From NCBI GenBank assembly GCA_963932465.1, contig CAWVRF010001077.1:248001-312000 (forward strand): a stretch of 64,000 nucleotides of DNA, in the 5' to 3' direction. A program made the translations under genes and the position numbers. Under the pieces are notes generated by a model. It did no database searches, had not been told where the DNA came from, and saw only the letters and a list, made by a program, of their open reading frames with translations. The DNA is from Maratus speciosus. Lineage: Eukaryota; Arthropoda; Arachnida; Araneae; Salticidae. Of the stretch, positions 12,399-22,175 are shown piece after piece (positions within the stretch are counted from its first letter, which is position 1; every line of letters begins with the position of its first letter).

Positions 12399-12606
12399 TA
12401 CGAGGGGTATCGTAAAGTTTCAATTAAAGGCGAATAATTTTTAATGCTACCCAGCACCACTTATTCAAAACAGATAAACCCTTTTACATACGCTAAGAGA
12501 ACATCCGCAAGTGAAATGTACTACGAAATGTATTTTTAAAAAACGTTGGCGCAAATAGAATATAAAAATGTTGCCTGTAATTGAAACTTTACGATACCCT
12601 CTCGTA
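12399..12606. mobile_element. Mariner-type MITE, CGAGGGGTATCG ends (~208 bp)
   Basis: Almost perfect terminal inverted repeats CGAGGGGTATCGTAAAGTTT and AAACTTTACGATACCCTCTCG, flanked by TA. The internal 150 bp is non-coding. The CGAGGG start resembles the termini of mariner elements in insects. It abuts the previous element with only a few TA bases between. Confidence 0.85.
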
Positions 12607-12772
12607 TATATATGACACTCAATTTATAAATTTTGTTTAAGAATGATGATGATTTGTAATATTATATAATGGTTATATGTATATATATATATAACCACAA
12701 ACAAAATATCAAATTCCATCACTCATTATACTTAAATTGAAACTCTACATCAAAAATATTAAAATAACCAAC

Positions 12773-12774
<2 letters not shown>

Positions 12775-12855
<81 letters not shown>
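12775..12855. repeat. (TA)n microsatellite (~40 units)
   Basis: Long uninterrupted alternating TA, a likely slippage and cruciform-prone tract. The minus-strand ORF through it (a run of Ile-Tyr) is meaningless. Confidence 0.95.
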
Positions 12856-12857
<2 letters not shown>

Positions 12858-12869
12858 CCATATATATAT

Positions 12870-13271
12870 GGGAACGTCCACAGTTACTCTTGTGACCATT
12901 CGTGCGGTTTTTTACAAACACTTGCAATTATTTTACTATAAAAGATAAGATAAAAAGTGATATAACCAGTAAAATACTATTGTGCTCCACTCATTTAATA
13001 TATATCTAATTTGTAACTCAAAGCATTTCCCTTGTCTATATAATCAATCAAAATTTTGTTACTCTTGTGACCAGAGTGTCACAAGAGTCATTTAATATAT
13101 ACATAACTAATTTTTTTTTGTTATAAATTAGATATATGTTTGTGTGTGGAACACAGTGGTATTTAGCTGGTTATATCAATTTTTATCTTACTTATATTTT
13201 GTAACAAAATAATTGGAATTATATATGAAAATTTGCTCTAATTATCACAACAGTAACGAATGGACGTTCCC
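12870..13271. mobile_element. IR element, GGGAACGTCCA ends (~400 bp)
   Basis: Left arm GGGAACGTCCACAGTTACTC, right arm ending GTTACTGTTGTG in reverse and GGACGTTCCC. Inner blocks also mirror: GTGATATAACCAG against CTGGTTATATCA, and AGATATATGTT against AATATATATCT. (TA)n flanks both sides, so the target was probably TA. Non-coding. Confidence 0.75.
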
Positions 13272-13300
13272 ATATATATATATTATACATACATATTATA

Positions 13301-13511
13301 TATGGCTAATTCCATACGTACTTGTAGTGTAAGTCACAGGCTGCGATTTTTGGCTACCAGTATTTTAGAACGGAAAATGTCACCTAGTTTATCGGAGATA
13401 TCCCATTCATTGAATAAGCCGTGAAAACCTTTCGAAAATAACGGTGGCCAACGAGGATTTCAGTTATCCGCTATGTGACTTACACTACAAAAACCCATGG
13501 AATTAGCCATA
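13301..13511. mobile_element. MITE with TATGGCTAATTCCAT ends (~210 bp)
   Basis: TIRs TATGGCTAATTCCAT and ATGGAATTAGCCATA, followed by a second matching block TAGTGTAAGTCACA and TGTGACTTACACTA. The centre is non-coding. It sits between TA-rich tracts. Confidence 0.8.
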
Positions 13512-13514
13512 TAT

Positions 13515-14040
13515 ATATATATACTATAATTATTATTATTATTATTTAGCTAAAATATTTTGTTCCGAAAATTTTCATATACGATATCTTATTAACGTAA
13601 AATTATCGGTAGACTATTTTTCTTTATATTTAAAAGATTTTAATAAAATTATTAAGATGCACTCTAACAATTTTTATAGCATTCAATTACCTTTAAGTGA
13701 TATTAAACCCGGTTTGCTGTATTAAAAAAATTACATAGAAACGTTTAATCAATGTCATGCAAAAAATTAAGTACATATACAACAAATTTCAAAAGTATAA
13801 AAGTTTTGCTGGAAGCACTTGCAGTGAATAGGCACTTGACAAACGCTACTTTGTAAAAAAAAATATATATATATATTTGTTATCTTTCGTCATTTAAAAT
13901 TTTCTGGAGAACGCTTTGAGTTCTTTTTCTATTAAAGTAGAATGTATAATTACATTTCTCTCAATAGAAATACGTTTTTCTGTTATAAACATGATTAATT
14001 TTATGTTCTGCTTTGAAGTATAGTACTTTTCATTAAAATA
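13515..14040. other. AT-rich spacer, nothing recognised
   Basis: No inverted repeat or convincing ORF. The minus-strand 69-codon frame at 13894-14103 ends inside the next MITE and has no recognisable features. Confidence 0.4.
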
Positions 14041-14085
14041 TATTCGAAAAATGCAGTACAATTTTTTATCTTCTTTTAAGAAATA

Positions 14086-14610
14086 TATCCTCCTGAGACC
14101 CAAGCAAAATATAATGCATATATTTTTTTAAATATGAGTTTTTTTCAACAAATAGGCATAAAAAATGATGTTTTTAAATAAATGAATAAATTTCGATTTT
14201 TTTATTTTGTGTTACAGCACATCCATCTAAATGGATGTTCAGGCCATAACTCGCTTTAAAATAATTTAAAAAATGCTAAAAGTATAAAAAAAGAATAGAA
14301 TTTATTATAAAGAACATAAGGCAAGTATGAACATCTGCTATTAAAATTGCGGAAAAAAAATAGTTTAAACAAATTAAAATAACATAAAAACGAAACTTAC
14401 CAGCAGAACGTAGAATTCCAACTTGACTCATTTATTACGCCATTTTGTAAACAAAGTAGTTACTGTTGCCAAAATCTAAAAGCTGAATGTTGATTTTTGA
14501 TTCATACATTACCATGCCAAACTGGTTTTAGATTGCTACAATGAAATTTAACGCAATAGGAGGCGAAAGCGAAACATCCATTTAAATGGATGCCAGATCT
14601 CAGGAGGATA
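14086..14610. mobile_element. TA-flanked ~520-bp MITE, TCCTCCTGAGACC ends, copy 1
   Basis: TIRs TCCTCCTGAGACC and the complement of ATCTCAGGAGGA, with TA on each side. A perfect palindrome CATCCATTTAAATGGATG (14575-14592) lies 16 bp inside the right end. A sister site CATCCATCTAAATGGATG lies near 14220. The second copy (44503-45018) is in opposite orientation and alignable throughout. This copy is flanked by a 47-bp direct repeat (14041-14087 and 14609-14655), far longer than a TA duplication. Confidence 0.85.
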
Positions 14611-14713
14611 TTTGAAAAATGCAGTACAATTTTTAATCTTCTTTTAAGAAATATGTACGAGAGCTATTCTGAAAGTAACTTACGTTTATGAATTTTAAAA
14701 AAAATGGTGTCTC

Positions 14714-16046
14714 AGGACTCTTAAAGCTTCAAAAGTTTTGAAATTTAAATTTTTTTAGACGTTAAACTCCTATCTTTTCTGAACATTTTGATACAATTGT
14801 TTCCTTGAAATTGCCATTAGAACAGAAGTTATGGCTTTTAGTATTATACTCGCTAAATATAGCTGAAACGGCGTTTCCGAAACTTTAAAGGCATTTTTCT
14901 CCAAATGCCGTTTTCGGGCATAACGCGCACGATGTCTCAAAAACTTCTAAATTTTTTTCATGAAACTTTCAAAACGTATGTTTCATGTTAGTCTGTATAA
15001 GCTGAATCTAAAATGTCCTTTTTATTGTTGAAAAAAATATTTTTTTAGTTGATTTTACTGTTGAAATTTTCAAAATTTTGCATTAGCTAAATAGAACTTT
15101 GTATTAAAAATATAAAGATGTTTTAAATACAAATTTATCTAGGTTCAGGGTAATTTTTGTAATCTTAAGTATAAGTAGGCACCAAAATATTAGTTGTAAA
15201 ATTTATTTGTAATCCTGTGCGTAAGCTGTTAGTTATACCAATTTTCTGCTCGTCAAATTTCTGACGGTTTGGAGCCCCCTGTAAATGTTATTTTGCATCT
15301 TGCAAATTTTTAAATACACGATATGAAAGAACATACTAATATCTTTTATCCGCGTAAAAATTACACAGGCCTGCGATGAAAAAAATACAAGAGTATTGAT
15401 GGCTGAACTTTATATATTTTTTGGTGCTAATTAAAAAACAAATAATGAAAAAATTCTATCACGTCACATTTTCTTGAAAAATATTGGGTCGATTGGAAAG
15501 TTTGTCGTGTTGGAAAAATCAATTCGTACAGGTAAATTCTGCCAGGTAATTATAAGACATTAGATATCGGAATGAATGTCTAATAATTAAATGATAGAAT
15601 TTTCCGATACGAATTGATTTTCCCAACACGACACAACATTCCGATAGACCCAGTTGTTTTAAACCGTTTAAACCTATAACAAAATAAACGACTACTGAAA
15701 AATCAATTTGCCTCACCGAGAATCGATTTTTTTTTGCATAGATTTACATGGATAAAATCACTGTTGCCAGATAGCACATGCAAAATTGTCCTTTTCATTT
15801 TAGCAAAAATATCGATATCGATGTTACAAAAAATTCTGATCTGATGGGGGAAAATGGAGGTCTTTTTCGTAATCAGCCCACCAAATAACATAAAAATCAG
15901 CGAAAACATCTCTTGTATTTTTCAAAAACTTCAATTTCGCAGGCCTGTGTTATGTTTTACAATCAATATATATTTTAAGATATTAAATGTTGAAAAAGTC
16001 TTTTCTTTTTCATTTTTTCCAGTTTTAAGAGTCCTGAGACACCTTA
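14714..16046. mobile_element. IR-bounded element, GGTGTCTCAGGACTCTTA ends
   Basis: GGTGTCTCAGGACTCTTAAA at the left is mirrored by TTTTAAGAGTCCTGAGACAC at the right, 1.3 kb apart. It holds the foldback at 15485-15653. The remainder is AT-rich without a recognisable gene. The short ORFs on both strands at 15703-16075 are unsupported. Confidence 0.5.
15485..15653. mobile_element. Foldback MITE, TGGGTCGATTGG ends
   Basis: About 170 bp with arms of about 55 bp: TGGGTCGATTGGAAAGTTTG, TCGTGTTGGAAAAATCAATT, CGTA and the mirror ending CATTCCGATAGACCCA. Single copy in the window. Confidence 0.75.
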
Positions 16047-16170
16047 AAGAAAACATTTTTTATAACTTATATTAGGTTGAGCAAAAAGTTCTGGGAAATT
16101 TTTAATCTAATAGTTACCAGAATTTGTACCGTATATAGGAGTATTAGTGGCACATTCTAAAATACAAAAT

Positions 16171-16351
16171 GGACTAATATACGGAAGTTGTACTGGCAAT
16201 CGAGACGCCAGTACTATTTTCGCATTTTAACAGAAAAAGTTCCCTGTAAATTACAGAAATTTTTCCATTTTTCTGGAATTTATGGGGGAAATTTTACTTT
16301 AAAATACAGAAATACTACTGGCGTCTCGATTGCCAGTACAATTTCCGTATA
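16171..16351. mobile_element. Foldback MITE, ACTAATATACGGAA ends
   Basis: A near-perfect palindrome of about 180 bp inside the mariner MITE. The arms are ACTAATATACGGAAGTTGTA, CTGGCAATCGAGACGCCAGT and mirror. The inner part (ACAGAAATTTTTCC and ATTTCTGTATTTT) is also self-complementary. It is absent from mariner copies 2 and 3, so the insertion is younger than the family's spread. Confidence 0.85.
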
Positions 16352-16436
16352 TTAGTCGTTTTTTTACAGTGTGCAATCTAGGCGTAACTCCATCCGATTA
16401 TGGCCTTTTTCGATCAATGCAAGACTTTTTCAAGGG

Positions 16437-16590
16437 ATGTCGATTTGAATCCTTTAATGAAGTTGAAGAAGCATGTCAAGAGTTTTTCGATTCCAAGGAG
16501 CCGCCATGACACTTCCAGCAAATCCGGAATCTGGCAGAAAGATAGCAGAAAGTCGTGAACTATGATGGTCTCTACTTTGAAAAATAGTCC
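16437..16590 (+). pseudogene. Mariner transposase, C-terminal remnant
   Basis: Translation in the correct frame gives CRFESFNEVEEACQEFF, then DSKEPP, a stop, HFQQIRNLAER, a stop, and QKVVNYDGLYFE. This is the end of a mariner transposase, where the family has LP.RW..V...G.YF. Both stops fall where the family has Trp (TGG to TGA and TAG). The catalytic domain is deleted. Copy 2 keeps the first Trp, so the first stop arose in this copy. Confidence 0.85.
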
Positions 16591-16663
16591 TTGTAGCTTT
16601 TGTTGTTCATTTGCGCATAACAACGAACTTTCACAAATTTCCCAGAAATTTTGCTCAACCTAG

Positions 16664-17180
16664 TATTTGAAAGGCACTCAACTGAATCGCGTATAAATTA
16701 AAACATTTGTCATAACGGTACACCAGCTTGTTAATTCCAACGCAGGGCAGTCACAGGTGACTACTGTTATATTCATTTCGCACCAGTATTTTTCTAATAT
16801 AAATTTTTTACTATATTTCTCCTGCAAATGTTATCAAAGTGTATGTTGAGGATTTCTGTCTTGAGAAAGTGGTTCCAGTCACAATTTAAAAATAGTCTCT
16901 TGTGTCAGCCCTGGAACGACGTAGAATTTTGCAGCCTGACACTTCAACAGCCATGCTACCGGCGACTATTTTTCAATTCTATTTCGCACCACTCTCTCAA
17001 AACAAATATATTAAACATACATTTTGACTGAACAGTGCTGAACAGTTGAGCAGCGTTAAGGGGTTTCCTAGCTGTGATCAGCATAACACCCAGTCTATAA
17101 ATGAAATGTCTTATGTTTCTGTGAATCATTGAGAAAATAAAAGTATAGTGTTAAACTAATTTATGGATAAAAGACGGAAA
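16664..17180. other. Spacer with one IR arm, otherwise unrecognised
   Basis: Holds the inner inverted-repeat arm 16685-16742 (partner 18845-18897). After that come a GTCACAGGTGAC palindrome at about 16751-16762 and a stretch with AAAATAGTCTCTTGTGTCAG that loosely resembles 43270-43315. The 67-codon frame at 16828-17031 has no recognisable features. Confidence 0.4.
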
Positions 17181-17407
17181 TTAACCCCTTAATTCTTGCT
17201 CCCGTGATATTCACGGGCGGTGACGAACTGTGTGTTTTATTCAGATTGTTTGATTCCCACCAGTTTTATAAAATAGTGTAAATGGATTTATTCTGGTATC
17301 ATTTTACTTGTTATTAAATAAGGTGAACATTTCTTTTTCAAAAAAGTGGTGGCAATAAGCAATCTGAATTTTTAAACCGTAATTTAATGCGACCGATAAG
17401 GGATTAA
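17181..17407. mobile_element. piggyBac-type TTAA MITE, family A
   Basis: About 227 bp, bounded by TTAA. The left end is TTAACCCCTTAATTCTTGC; the right end has AATGCGACCGATAAGGGATTAA. The palindrome CCCGTGATATTCACGGG (17201-17217) lies 16 bp after the TTAA. The inside carries CCCACCAGTTTTATAAAATA and a TCATTAAATAAGG block. Its ends match the longer piggyBac relics at 23356 and 53849, so it is an internal-deletion derivative of that lineage. Confidence 0.85.
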
Positions 17408-17794
17408 TGAAAAATTAAAAATATTAAATTTATGCATAAGATTAAAATTAAGTATTTAAACTTCAGCCAAGTAAGTTAGTGGAAATTGATCTTAATTATA
17501 TATTTAGCTGTAATAGTTATATAAAAAGAAAAAGATGTAAAAAAGAAATTAAAGTTAGCACTTGTTCAGTAGTCACTCTCGACAAGCTTGGGCAAAAAAA
17601 GCTGTAAAGGAGGCAACAAATTCCACTTAACAAACAAAGGCACTGATCATGGCAAAATATTTTTATTTTTTTTTCCTCCATATATATAATAATATATTGA
17701 GAGAAAATGGGTTTTTTTCTTTAGATATGAAAGAAAAAGACAGAAGCAATGCAAATGTGGTGAACACAGAGCTCACTGGGTGTCCATAATAATG

Positions 17795-18330
17795 GTAAAT
17801 TTAGGACGTTACAGATGGTGGGGCTCGAACGCAAAGCGATATAAGTAAGCGTCCTATCATAAATGGGAGAAGTAACCGGAAGATTAAAAGTGAGGTCACG
17901 TGAATCAAGGTCATGCGCCACGTAGCGGATGGAGTGTGAACTACAGGTAGATACCTAACTGTTTTCTCATTCACACCACTAAAATTTTAAAGTTTTTTTC
18001 AATTTGATTAATAACTGAAGTGGCTCTAAATAGGCGAAGAAAACATCGTGGAGTCAAGAGCATCTGGAAGCCCCTCTCGCTACGCCATTATTTTGCAATA
18101 AATGTGTCGAACAAAATTCATTTCTATGAGTGAATAAAGATTTGGAAAATACGCGCCACACTAAAAGCCCGCGTACGTGAATTATCACTCCGTCCACAAG
18201 GTGGCGGAGCTATGTTAATTTACGCCTGATTCCAGCATTAAGTTTGTTCGCTTACTTATAACGCTTTGCTCGAACGCCTCGTAATCAGGTACCTCCACTA
18301 CGATTTCGTTACGAAAATTATATATTTTGC
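17795..18330 (-). other. Possible tRNA-derived SINE fragment, split by a hAT MITE
   Basis: With the hAT MITE (17832-18268) removed, the flanks join to give, on the minus strand, GATTACGAGGCGTTCGAGCC followed by CCACCATCTGTAACG. GTTCGAGCC in a short stem resembles a pol III B box / T-arm. No convincing A box or 5' tRNA half was found. Weak call. Confidence 0.35.
17832..18268. mobile_element. hAT-type MITE, CAAAGCGATATAAG ends, copy 1
   Basis: 437 bp with TIRs CAAAGCGATATAAGTAAGCG and the complement of CGCTTACTTATAACGCTTTG. An exact 8-bp target duplication CTCGAACG lies at 17824-17831 and 18269-18276. The 8-bp duplication points to the hAT superfamily. It is non-coding inside; the ORFs reading across it are chance. 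Copies 2-4 are at 47485, 50232 and 50545. Confidence 0.9.
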
Positions 18331-18456
18331 CATAAAAATCTTTCTGGCCACAGCTGCAAGAGAAATATACTAAAAAAATATGTTTTAAAAATAGTGGTAC
18401 GAGTAGAATATAAAAATAGTCCTCCATGTTGTTTGAACTGTCATGCGGCAAAATAT

Positions 18457-18835
18457 TAGGTTGAGCAAAAAGTTCTGGGAAAATTTTAATCGAATAGTTA
18501 CCAGAATTTGTATCGCGTATAGCACTAATAGTGGTGCTGTCCAGACATGGCTACATCGGATTATGGCCTTTTTTAATCAATGCAATACTTTTTCAAGGAT
18601 CGTCGATTTGAATACGTTAATGAAGTTAAAGAAGCATGTCAAGAGTTTTTCGATTCCAAGCAGCCGCCATGGTACTTCCAGCAAATCCGGAATCTGGCAG
18701 AACGATAGCAGAAAGTCGTGGACTATGATTGTCTCTACTTTGAAGAATAGTCCTTGTTTTTTTTTTTTTGTTGTTGTTAATTTGCGCATAACAACGCAAC
18801 TTTCACAAATTTCCCAGAACTTTTTGCTCAACCTA
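18457..18835 (+). mobile_element. Mariner MITE copy 2 with transposase remnant
   Basis: Same TIRs and TA flanks as copy 1, without the foldback. The transposase remnant (about 18601-18750) reads RRFEYVNEVKEACQEFF, then DSKQPPWYFQQIRNLAER, a stop and QKVVDYDCLYFEE. The PPW Trp is intact here, but the second Trp is a stop, as in copy 1. The long plus-strand ORF of 137 codons at 18443-18856 is a different frame and is a shadow. Confidence 0.9.
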
Positions 18836-19131
18836 GTATTACGCCTATGGAATTAACAAGCTGGTATAGCGTTATGATAAATGTTTTAATTTATACGGCG
18901 ATTATTTTAAGAAGTAGATTAACAATCTGCTTTTCAAATGTAAGTAATAAAAAATGCTTCTTTAATTTTTTTTTTTATTCATAAACATGTGTTACTTTCC
19001 GAATAGCCTGTGAACTGAAAATAAGTTAAGATAAAATGCAATTTTAGTCAAAAGATGGGAATAGCCTCAAAACATGTAGACCAGTGGAGGTTTTTACACT
19101 GCAGTCTTTGACTTTATTTTCTGATACACTT

Positions 19132-19371
19132 GCATAGCTGCCAACCTTCCACTAATCTTCCGTAATGTCTGGATTAATTTGACCTAGGTTAACCACATTT
19201 GGACCCAGAAAATTTATTTCATGAATGCTTATTTATTGAATTCCAGGTTTCTACGTGGAAAATATTTAATTTCATTTCTTAAAAAAAATTCTGGGTCGAA
19301 ACGTATTAAACCAGGGTCAAATTAACGCAAGCATTACGGAAGATTAGTTTGAGGTTGGCACCTATGCACTT
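19132..19371. mobile_element. IR element, CATAGCTGCCAACCTTCC ends (~240 bp)
   Basis: Arms CATAGCTGCCAACCTTCCAC, TAATCTTCCGTAATG and the mirror CATTACGGAAGATTAG, GAGGTTGGCACCTATG. A short direct repeat CACTTG flanks both ends (6 bp). A shorter relative with CATAGCTGCCAACTTTTAC ends lies at 42791-42945. Confidence 0.8.
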
Positions 19372-19415
19372 GTTATAAATTTGTAATTAACTGAATTTTT
19401 TTAATCAAACAAACA

Positions 19416-19596
19416 GGGCTCCCAAATGGTCCGCCAACTGAATACCAATATTATTTTAGAAAATTTTTCTTTTTAGATTTTTCTTACAAACCACCCAGGA
19501 ATCGCCTTTGAAAGTTGATTCTAGCGCAAATCTACCATAAAATTTTCTGTTAAAATTTATTGGTATCCAGTTGGCGGACCATTTGGGAGCCCTGAA
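19416..19596. mobile_element. Foldback MITE, CAGGGCTCCCAAATGGTCC ends
   Basis: 181 bp. TIR CAGGGCTCCCAAATGGTCCG and CCAACTG, perfectly mirrored at the right end and flanked by AACAAA on both sides (6 bp). The inner arms carry the shared motif ATACCAATATTATTTTAGAAAATTT. The minus-strand ORF at 19557-19739 only clips its end. Confidence 0.85.
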
Positions 19597-19747
19597 CAAA
19601 TTGTTTTAACGAAATATGAGTATACTATGTCAAAAGCCTGTGAAAAATTTTTCTTATAAAAAAACCATTCATCGTTGTGTGTTTTGTTTGTGCACAGAAA
19701 AAGTGATTCGGACATCAGAACTAATATAAAGGATGACACTTAAACCA

Positions 19748-19941
19748 TGAACACTGGAATCGCCGGAAATTTTATTCAAGTGTTATAAAAATATTTTACA
19801 TCAGAATATTTATTTAAAATAATTTAACTTATTTCTCTGTGGTACATATTTAACTTATTTTAGAAAGAAATTTCTGGCTCGAATTGTCATATTTTTACTC
19901 GGTGCTAGTCAAAATGACCGCTATGGCGGTTCTAGTGTTAA
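19748..19941. mobile_element. TTAA MITE, CACTAGAAC family, degenerate copy
   Basis: Right end GGCGGTTCTAGTGTTAA; left end AACACTGGAATCGCCGGAAA with the TTAA lost or displaced (a TTAA lies 8 bp upstream, at 19740). Inside is AAATTTTATTCAAGTGTTATAAAA and AAAGAAATTTCTGG, shared with 21968-22175 and 40208-41547. A small GTCAAAATGAC palindrome lies near the right end. Confidence 0.7.
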
Positions 19942-19944
19942 AGT

Positions 19945-20236
19945 GTACCCAACAAAGAGAAAATTGCTGGCCATCCGCAAGATAGGTGCTGACAATGATG
20001 GAGAAGTGCTGGCTAATGGTCTACCACTGCATGACCACTGCTGGACAGCTTCAGTCAACTTTGCTGTTGGAAATCATCAGATTAAATTCTGGTGGACTTC
20101 CGTTTTATCTCATGCGCTGGCCCACCACTACATGGAAGTGTACGAACTTTTGCAGTACTTTTTGCTGGGAACCCTTACGCTAGGTGGCATTGCGAATATC
20201 GAAGACACTGAGTATTTGAACATAAATATAAAATGA
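19945..20236. other. GCTGGCC-rich repeat fragment, ORF present but not convincing
   Basis: Starts with ACCCAACAAAGAGAAAATTG and GCTGGCCATC, like the IR element at 20813-21054, so this is probably a diverged copy. It is less AT-rich than its surroundings. A 97-codon plus-strand frame (19943-20236) and an overlapping 65-codon frame exist. Neither shows a recognisable domain, and repeat origin explains the composition. Confidence 0.4.
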
Positions 20237-20566
20237 ATATCTTAACACAATTTAAGCTGTGAAGCTAATTTGTTTTGAAAATGTAAATAATATAGCACCA
20301 TTGCCACCAACAAAATAAATAAGTAAATGAATAAATAAATAAATTCTTTATTTCAACACGCTTTTTTTTTCTTCTTAAACCTGGTTTTACTAAGTTACAA
20401 AGGATTTCGGTTTTCATAATTTACACAGTTCAGAATGAATAATAAAAAAAAGCGTATAAAATATATAGGATTTCTATACAATACAATAATTTCTATATCA
20501 GTTTAATGACTGGGAACGTAAATCACAATAGAACAAACTCGAAATAGTGTAATGAGAGCATTAAAA
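20237..20566. other. AT-rich spacer with (AAAT)n
   Basis: Contains an imperfect (AAAT)n run near 20310-20343 and nothing else recognised. Confidence 0.5.
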
Positions 20567-20690
20567 TTACGAGCGGTCATAGCATACGCTGAAAGTACTT
20601 GTTCATGCCCGATCACGAAACCAAACAGCATCGAGAGCGGTCCGTACTTGGGAGGGTGACCACATGGAAACCGCTGCAAGTTCAAATATT
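20567..20690 (+). pseudogene. 5S rRNA pseudogene or 5S-derived retro-element head
   Basis: The segment follows eukaryotic 5S rRNA in order: GGTCATAGCATACGCTGAAAG, GTACTTGTTCATGCCCGATC, ACGAAACCAAACAGCATCGA, GAGCGGTCCGTACTTGGGAG and GGTGACCACATGGAAACC. The internal control region is largely kept (CGATCACGAAACCAA and TACTTGGGAGGGTGACC). The 5' end and many paired positions have diverged, so it is not a functional 5S gene. It could be a lone pseudogene or the head of a 5S-derived SINE. The ORFs on the minus strand here are shadows. Confidence 0.85.
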
Positions 20691-20812
20691 TCTATAGACA
20701 CTTCTACATATATTTCTGTAGCTCTTGGTGGAACTAACTTATAGAAAAAAGAGCCGTAATACTTTGTTTTTTTATAGAATTCTATAAGAAATTTTTGTAA
20801 GGGAAAGTGCTG

Positions 20813-21054
20813 GGCCAACAAAGGAAAAGCAGTGGGATAGGTGCTAGCACTGCAGGGACAGTGCCGGATTGAAGTAATGTGATGGCATACCAATACTGGC
20901 CTGCTGTTGGCCATCACTGATGGGCCAGCTGCATACCGCACGGACACATTTGTACAGGTTTAAGTAATAGCACATTGCATTTTACCGCTGATGGCAGTGC
21001 TGGCTGCTATCTTTTTTCCAGCTGATGGCCCACTGTTTCTTTCTTTGCTGTGTA
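20813..21054. mobile_element. IR element, CCAACAAAGRAAAAGCAGTGGG ends
   Basis: The left arm CCAACAAAGGAAAAGCAGTG is mirrored by CCACTGTTTCTTTCTTTGCTG at the right. The interior is full of GCTGGCC, GCTGATGGC and GGCCATCA words that partly pair with one another. Related to 19945-20236. Confidence 0.6.
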
Positions 21055-21063
21055 GCATCGAGG

Positions 21064-21243
21064 TGGCCAGTTTGGCCTTTTTTTAAATCCGAAATTTCGC
21101 ATTCCAATTTGTATTTCCGTATGGTATTCTTTCCTTTATGGAATGGCAAGCATTCGGCTATTATATAGAGTAACATTTTATCTTTGAGTTTTTCCGGTAT
21201 AAATTCGAAATTTTTAAATAAAACAAGGCCAAACTGGCAAACC
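21064..21243. mobile_element. Foldback MITE, GCCAGTTTGGCC ends (~180 bp)
   Basis: Arms GGCCAGTTTGGCCTTTTTTT, AAATCCGAAATTT and the mirror AAATTCGAAATTTTTAAATA, AAGGCCAAACTGGC. A diverged relative (TTTCCGGTATGA, AGGCCAAGCTGGC) lies at about 24040-24285. The 90-codon minus-strand ORF here is a read-through. Confidence 0.75.
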
Positions 21244-21376
21244 TTGCCTAGCATTAACTCAGGGTAACAGTGTATATGCCAATACGTTTGTTATTTCCAA
21301 ACCAGTAATTGTGAAGAAATGGTGTGAAATGAAATATTTCGATTTCAAACAGAGAAATAATTCGGGATTTTATGGG

Positions 21377-21584
21377 TTAACCCTTTGGGGACGAGCGACA
21401 CGTATGCGTGCCGCATGAAGCACTCAGAAACCTTGTTTTTGATCACCAGTAAAATTTTACTGTAAAATTTGCCTTATTTAATCAGCGCATTTTCGCGATT
21501 CAAGAAGACACAAACTTCTGTTTTTAAAAAACGGTGACAAATGATTAAAAATGTCGTAAAGGGCTCCCGTCCCGAAGGGGTTAA
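21377..21584. mobile_element. TTAA MITE, family B (CCTTGGGGACGAGCG)
   Basis: 208 bp between TTAAs. Left end TTAACCCTTTGGGGACGAGC, right end GTCCCGAAGGGGTTAA. The palindromic block CACGTATGCGTG lies about 20 bp inside the left end. It contains CACCAGTAAAATTTTACTG and GCCTTATTTAATC. Other copies at 41111, 43006 and 58820. Confidence 0.85.
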
Positions 21585-21967
21585 TCTAAAAATATATGGA
21601 AAATTCAATATGCTATGTCAAATGTGAACAAAAAATTCTATCCAATGATACCTCGTTCATCGTTGTACGCTACATATTAGTTACGTTCAGTATCGCTGTT
21701 TGATGTGGGCAAAAAATCCTATACAATGATGCCTAATACAACGTCATATATTTCATGTTAGTTCAGAAAAAGTGGTGTTGACAACAGATGTGTTAAACAG
21801 AAGTATGATTATCTTTGTTTTAGTGAAAAACTGGATGAAATCCTGGGTGTTTAGCCCCTTAAAGTTCGCTTATTATTTGGAAAAATCATCAAAAAAGTAT
21901 CTGTTTTATTTATTGCAGAAATTGAATAATTATAAGATTTCTAAATAAAATACGCAATTAATTTTCT

Positions 21968-22175
21968 TTAACCCTAGAACTACCGGAAATTTTACTCAAG
22001 TTTTATAAAAACATTCTACACCAGAATTTTTACTTAAAACTATTTAATTTGTTTATTTAACTTATTATTGTCTGATTTATACATTTAGTTTGTTTTGAAG
22101 AAATTTCTGGTTTGAATAAATAATTTGAATGTACATGTCGGGTCCAATGGACCCGTCTGGTAGACGGAAGGTTAA
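21968..22175. mobile_element. TTAA MITE, CTAGAACTACCGG family, nested
   Basis: 208 bp, TTAACCCTAGAACTACCGGA to GTCTGGTAGACGGAAGGTTAA, with TTAA on each side splitting the piggyBac relic. The perfect-arm palindrome GGGTCCAATGGACCC (22140-22154) lies 17 bp from the right TTAA. It shares AAATTTTACTCAAGTTTTATAAA with 19748 and 40208. Confidence 0.85.

Larger units (their letters stand above)
16073..16662 (+). mobile_element. Mariner MITE, GGTTGAGCAAAAAGTTCTGG ends, copy 1
   Basis: TIRs GGTTGAGCAAAAAGTTCTGG and the complement of TTTCCCAGAAATTTTGCTCAACC, flanked by TA. It is an internally deleted mariner that keeps the 3' part of the transposase gene (see 16437-16590) and carries a nested foldback at 16171-16351. 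Copies 2 and 3 are at 18457 and 29037. Confidence 0.9.
14654..19010. mobile_element. Composite region bounded by mariner-like TIRs
   Basis: The outer ends are complementary: TACGAGAGCTATTCTGAAAG at 14654 and ACTTTCCGAATAGCCTGTG ending near 19010. A second inverted pair lies inside at about 16685-16742 and 18845-18897 (GTATAAATTAAAACATTTGT and mirror). The CGAGRGCTATTCnGAAAGTA end is mariner-like. The interior has been colonised by at least seven other elements, and no transposase of the outer element was recognised. The outer boundary is inferred from the two ends only. Confidence 0.55.

Noticed and set aside
12105..12437. 110-codon plus-strand ORF overlapping a 99-codon minus-strand ORF
   Set aside because: Both read through the inverted-repeat element 11813-12396 and its neighbour. 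No recognisable protein features.
17724..17925. Protein-coding exon on the minus strand (66 codons)
   Set aside because: Spans the boundary of the hAT MITE and its SINE-like host. Removing the MITE destroys the frame.
18443..18856. 137-codon plus-strand ORF
   Set aside because: It lies across mariner MITE copy 2 in the wrong frame. The true transposase frame, with RRFEYVNEVKEACQEFF, is different, so this is a shadow.
20603..20947. 114-codon minus-strand ORF
   Set aside because: Antisense to the 5S-like segment and the GCTGGCC repeat; no protein-like signal.
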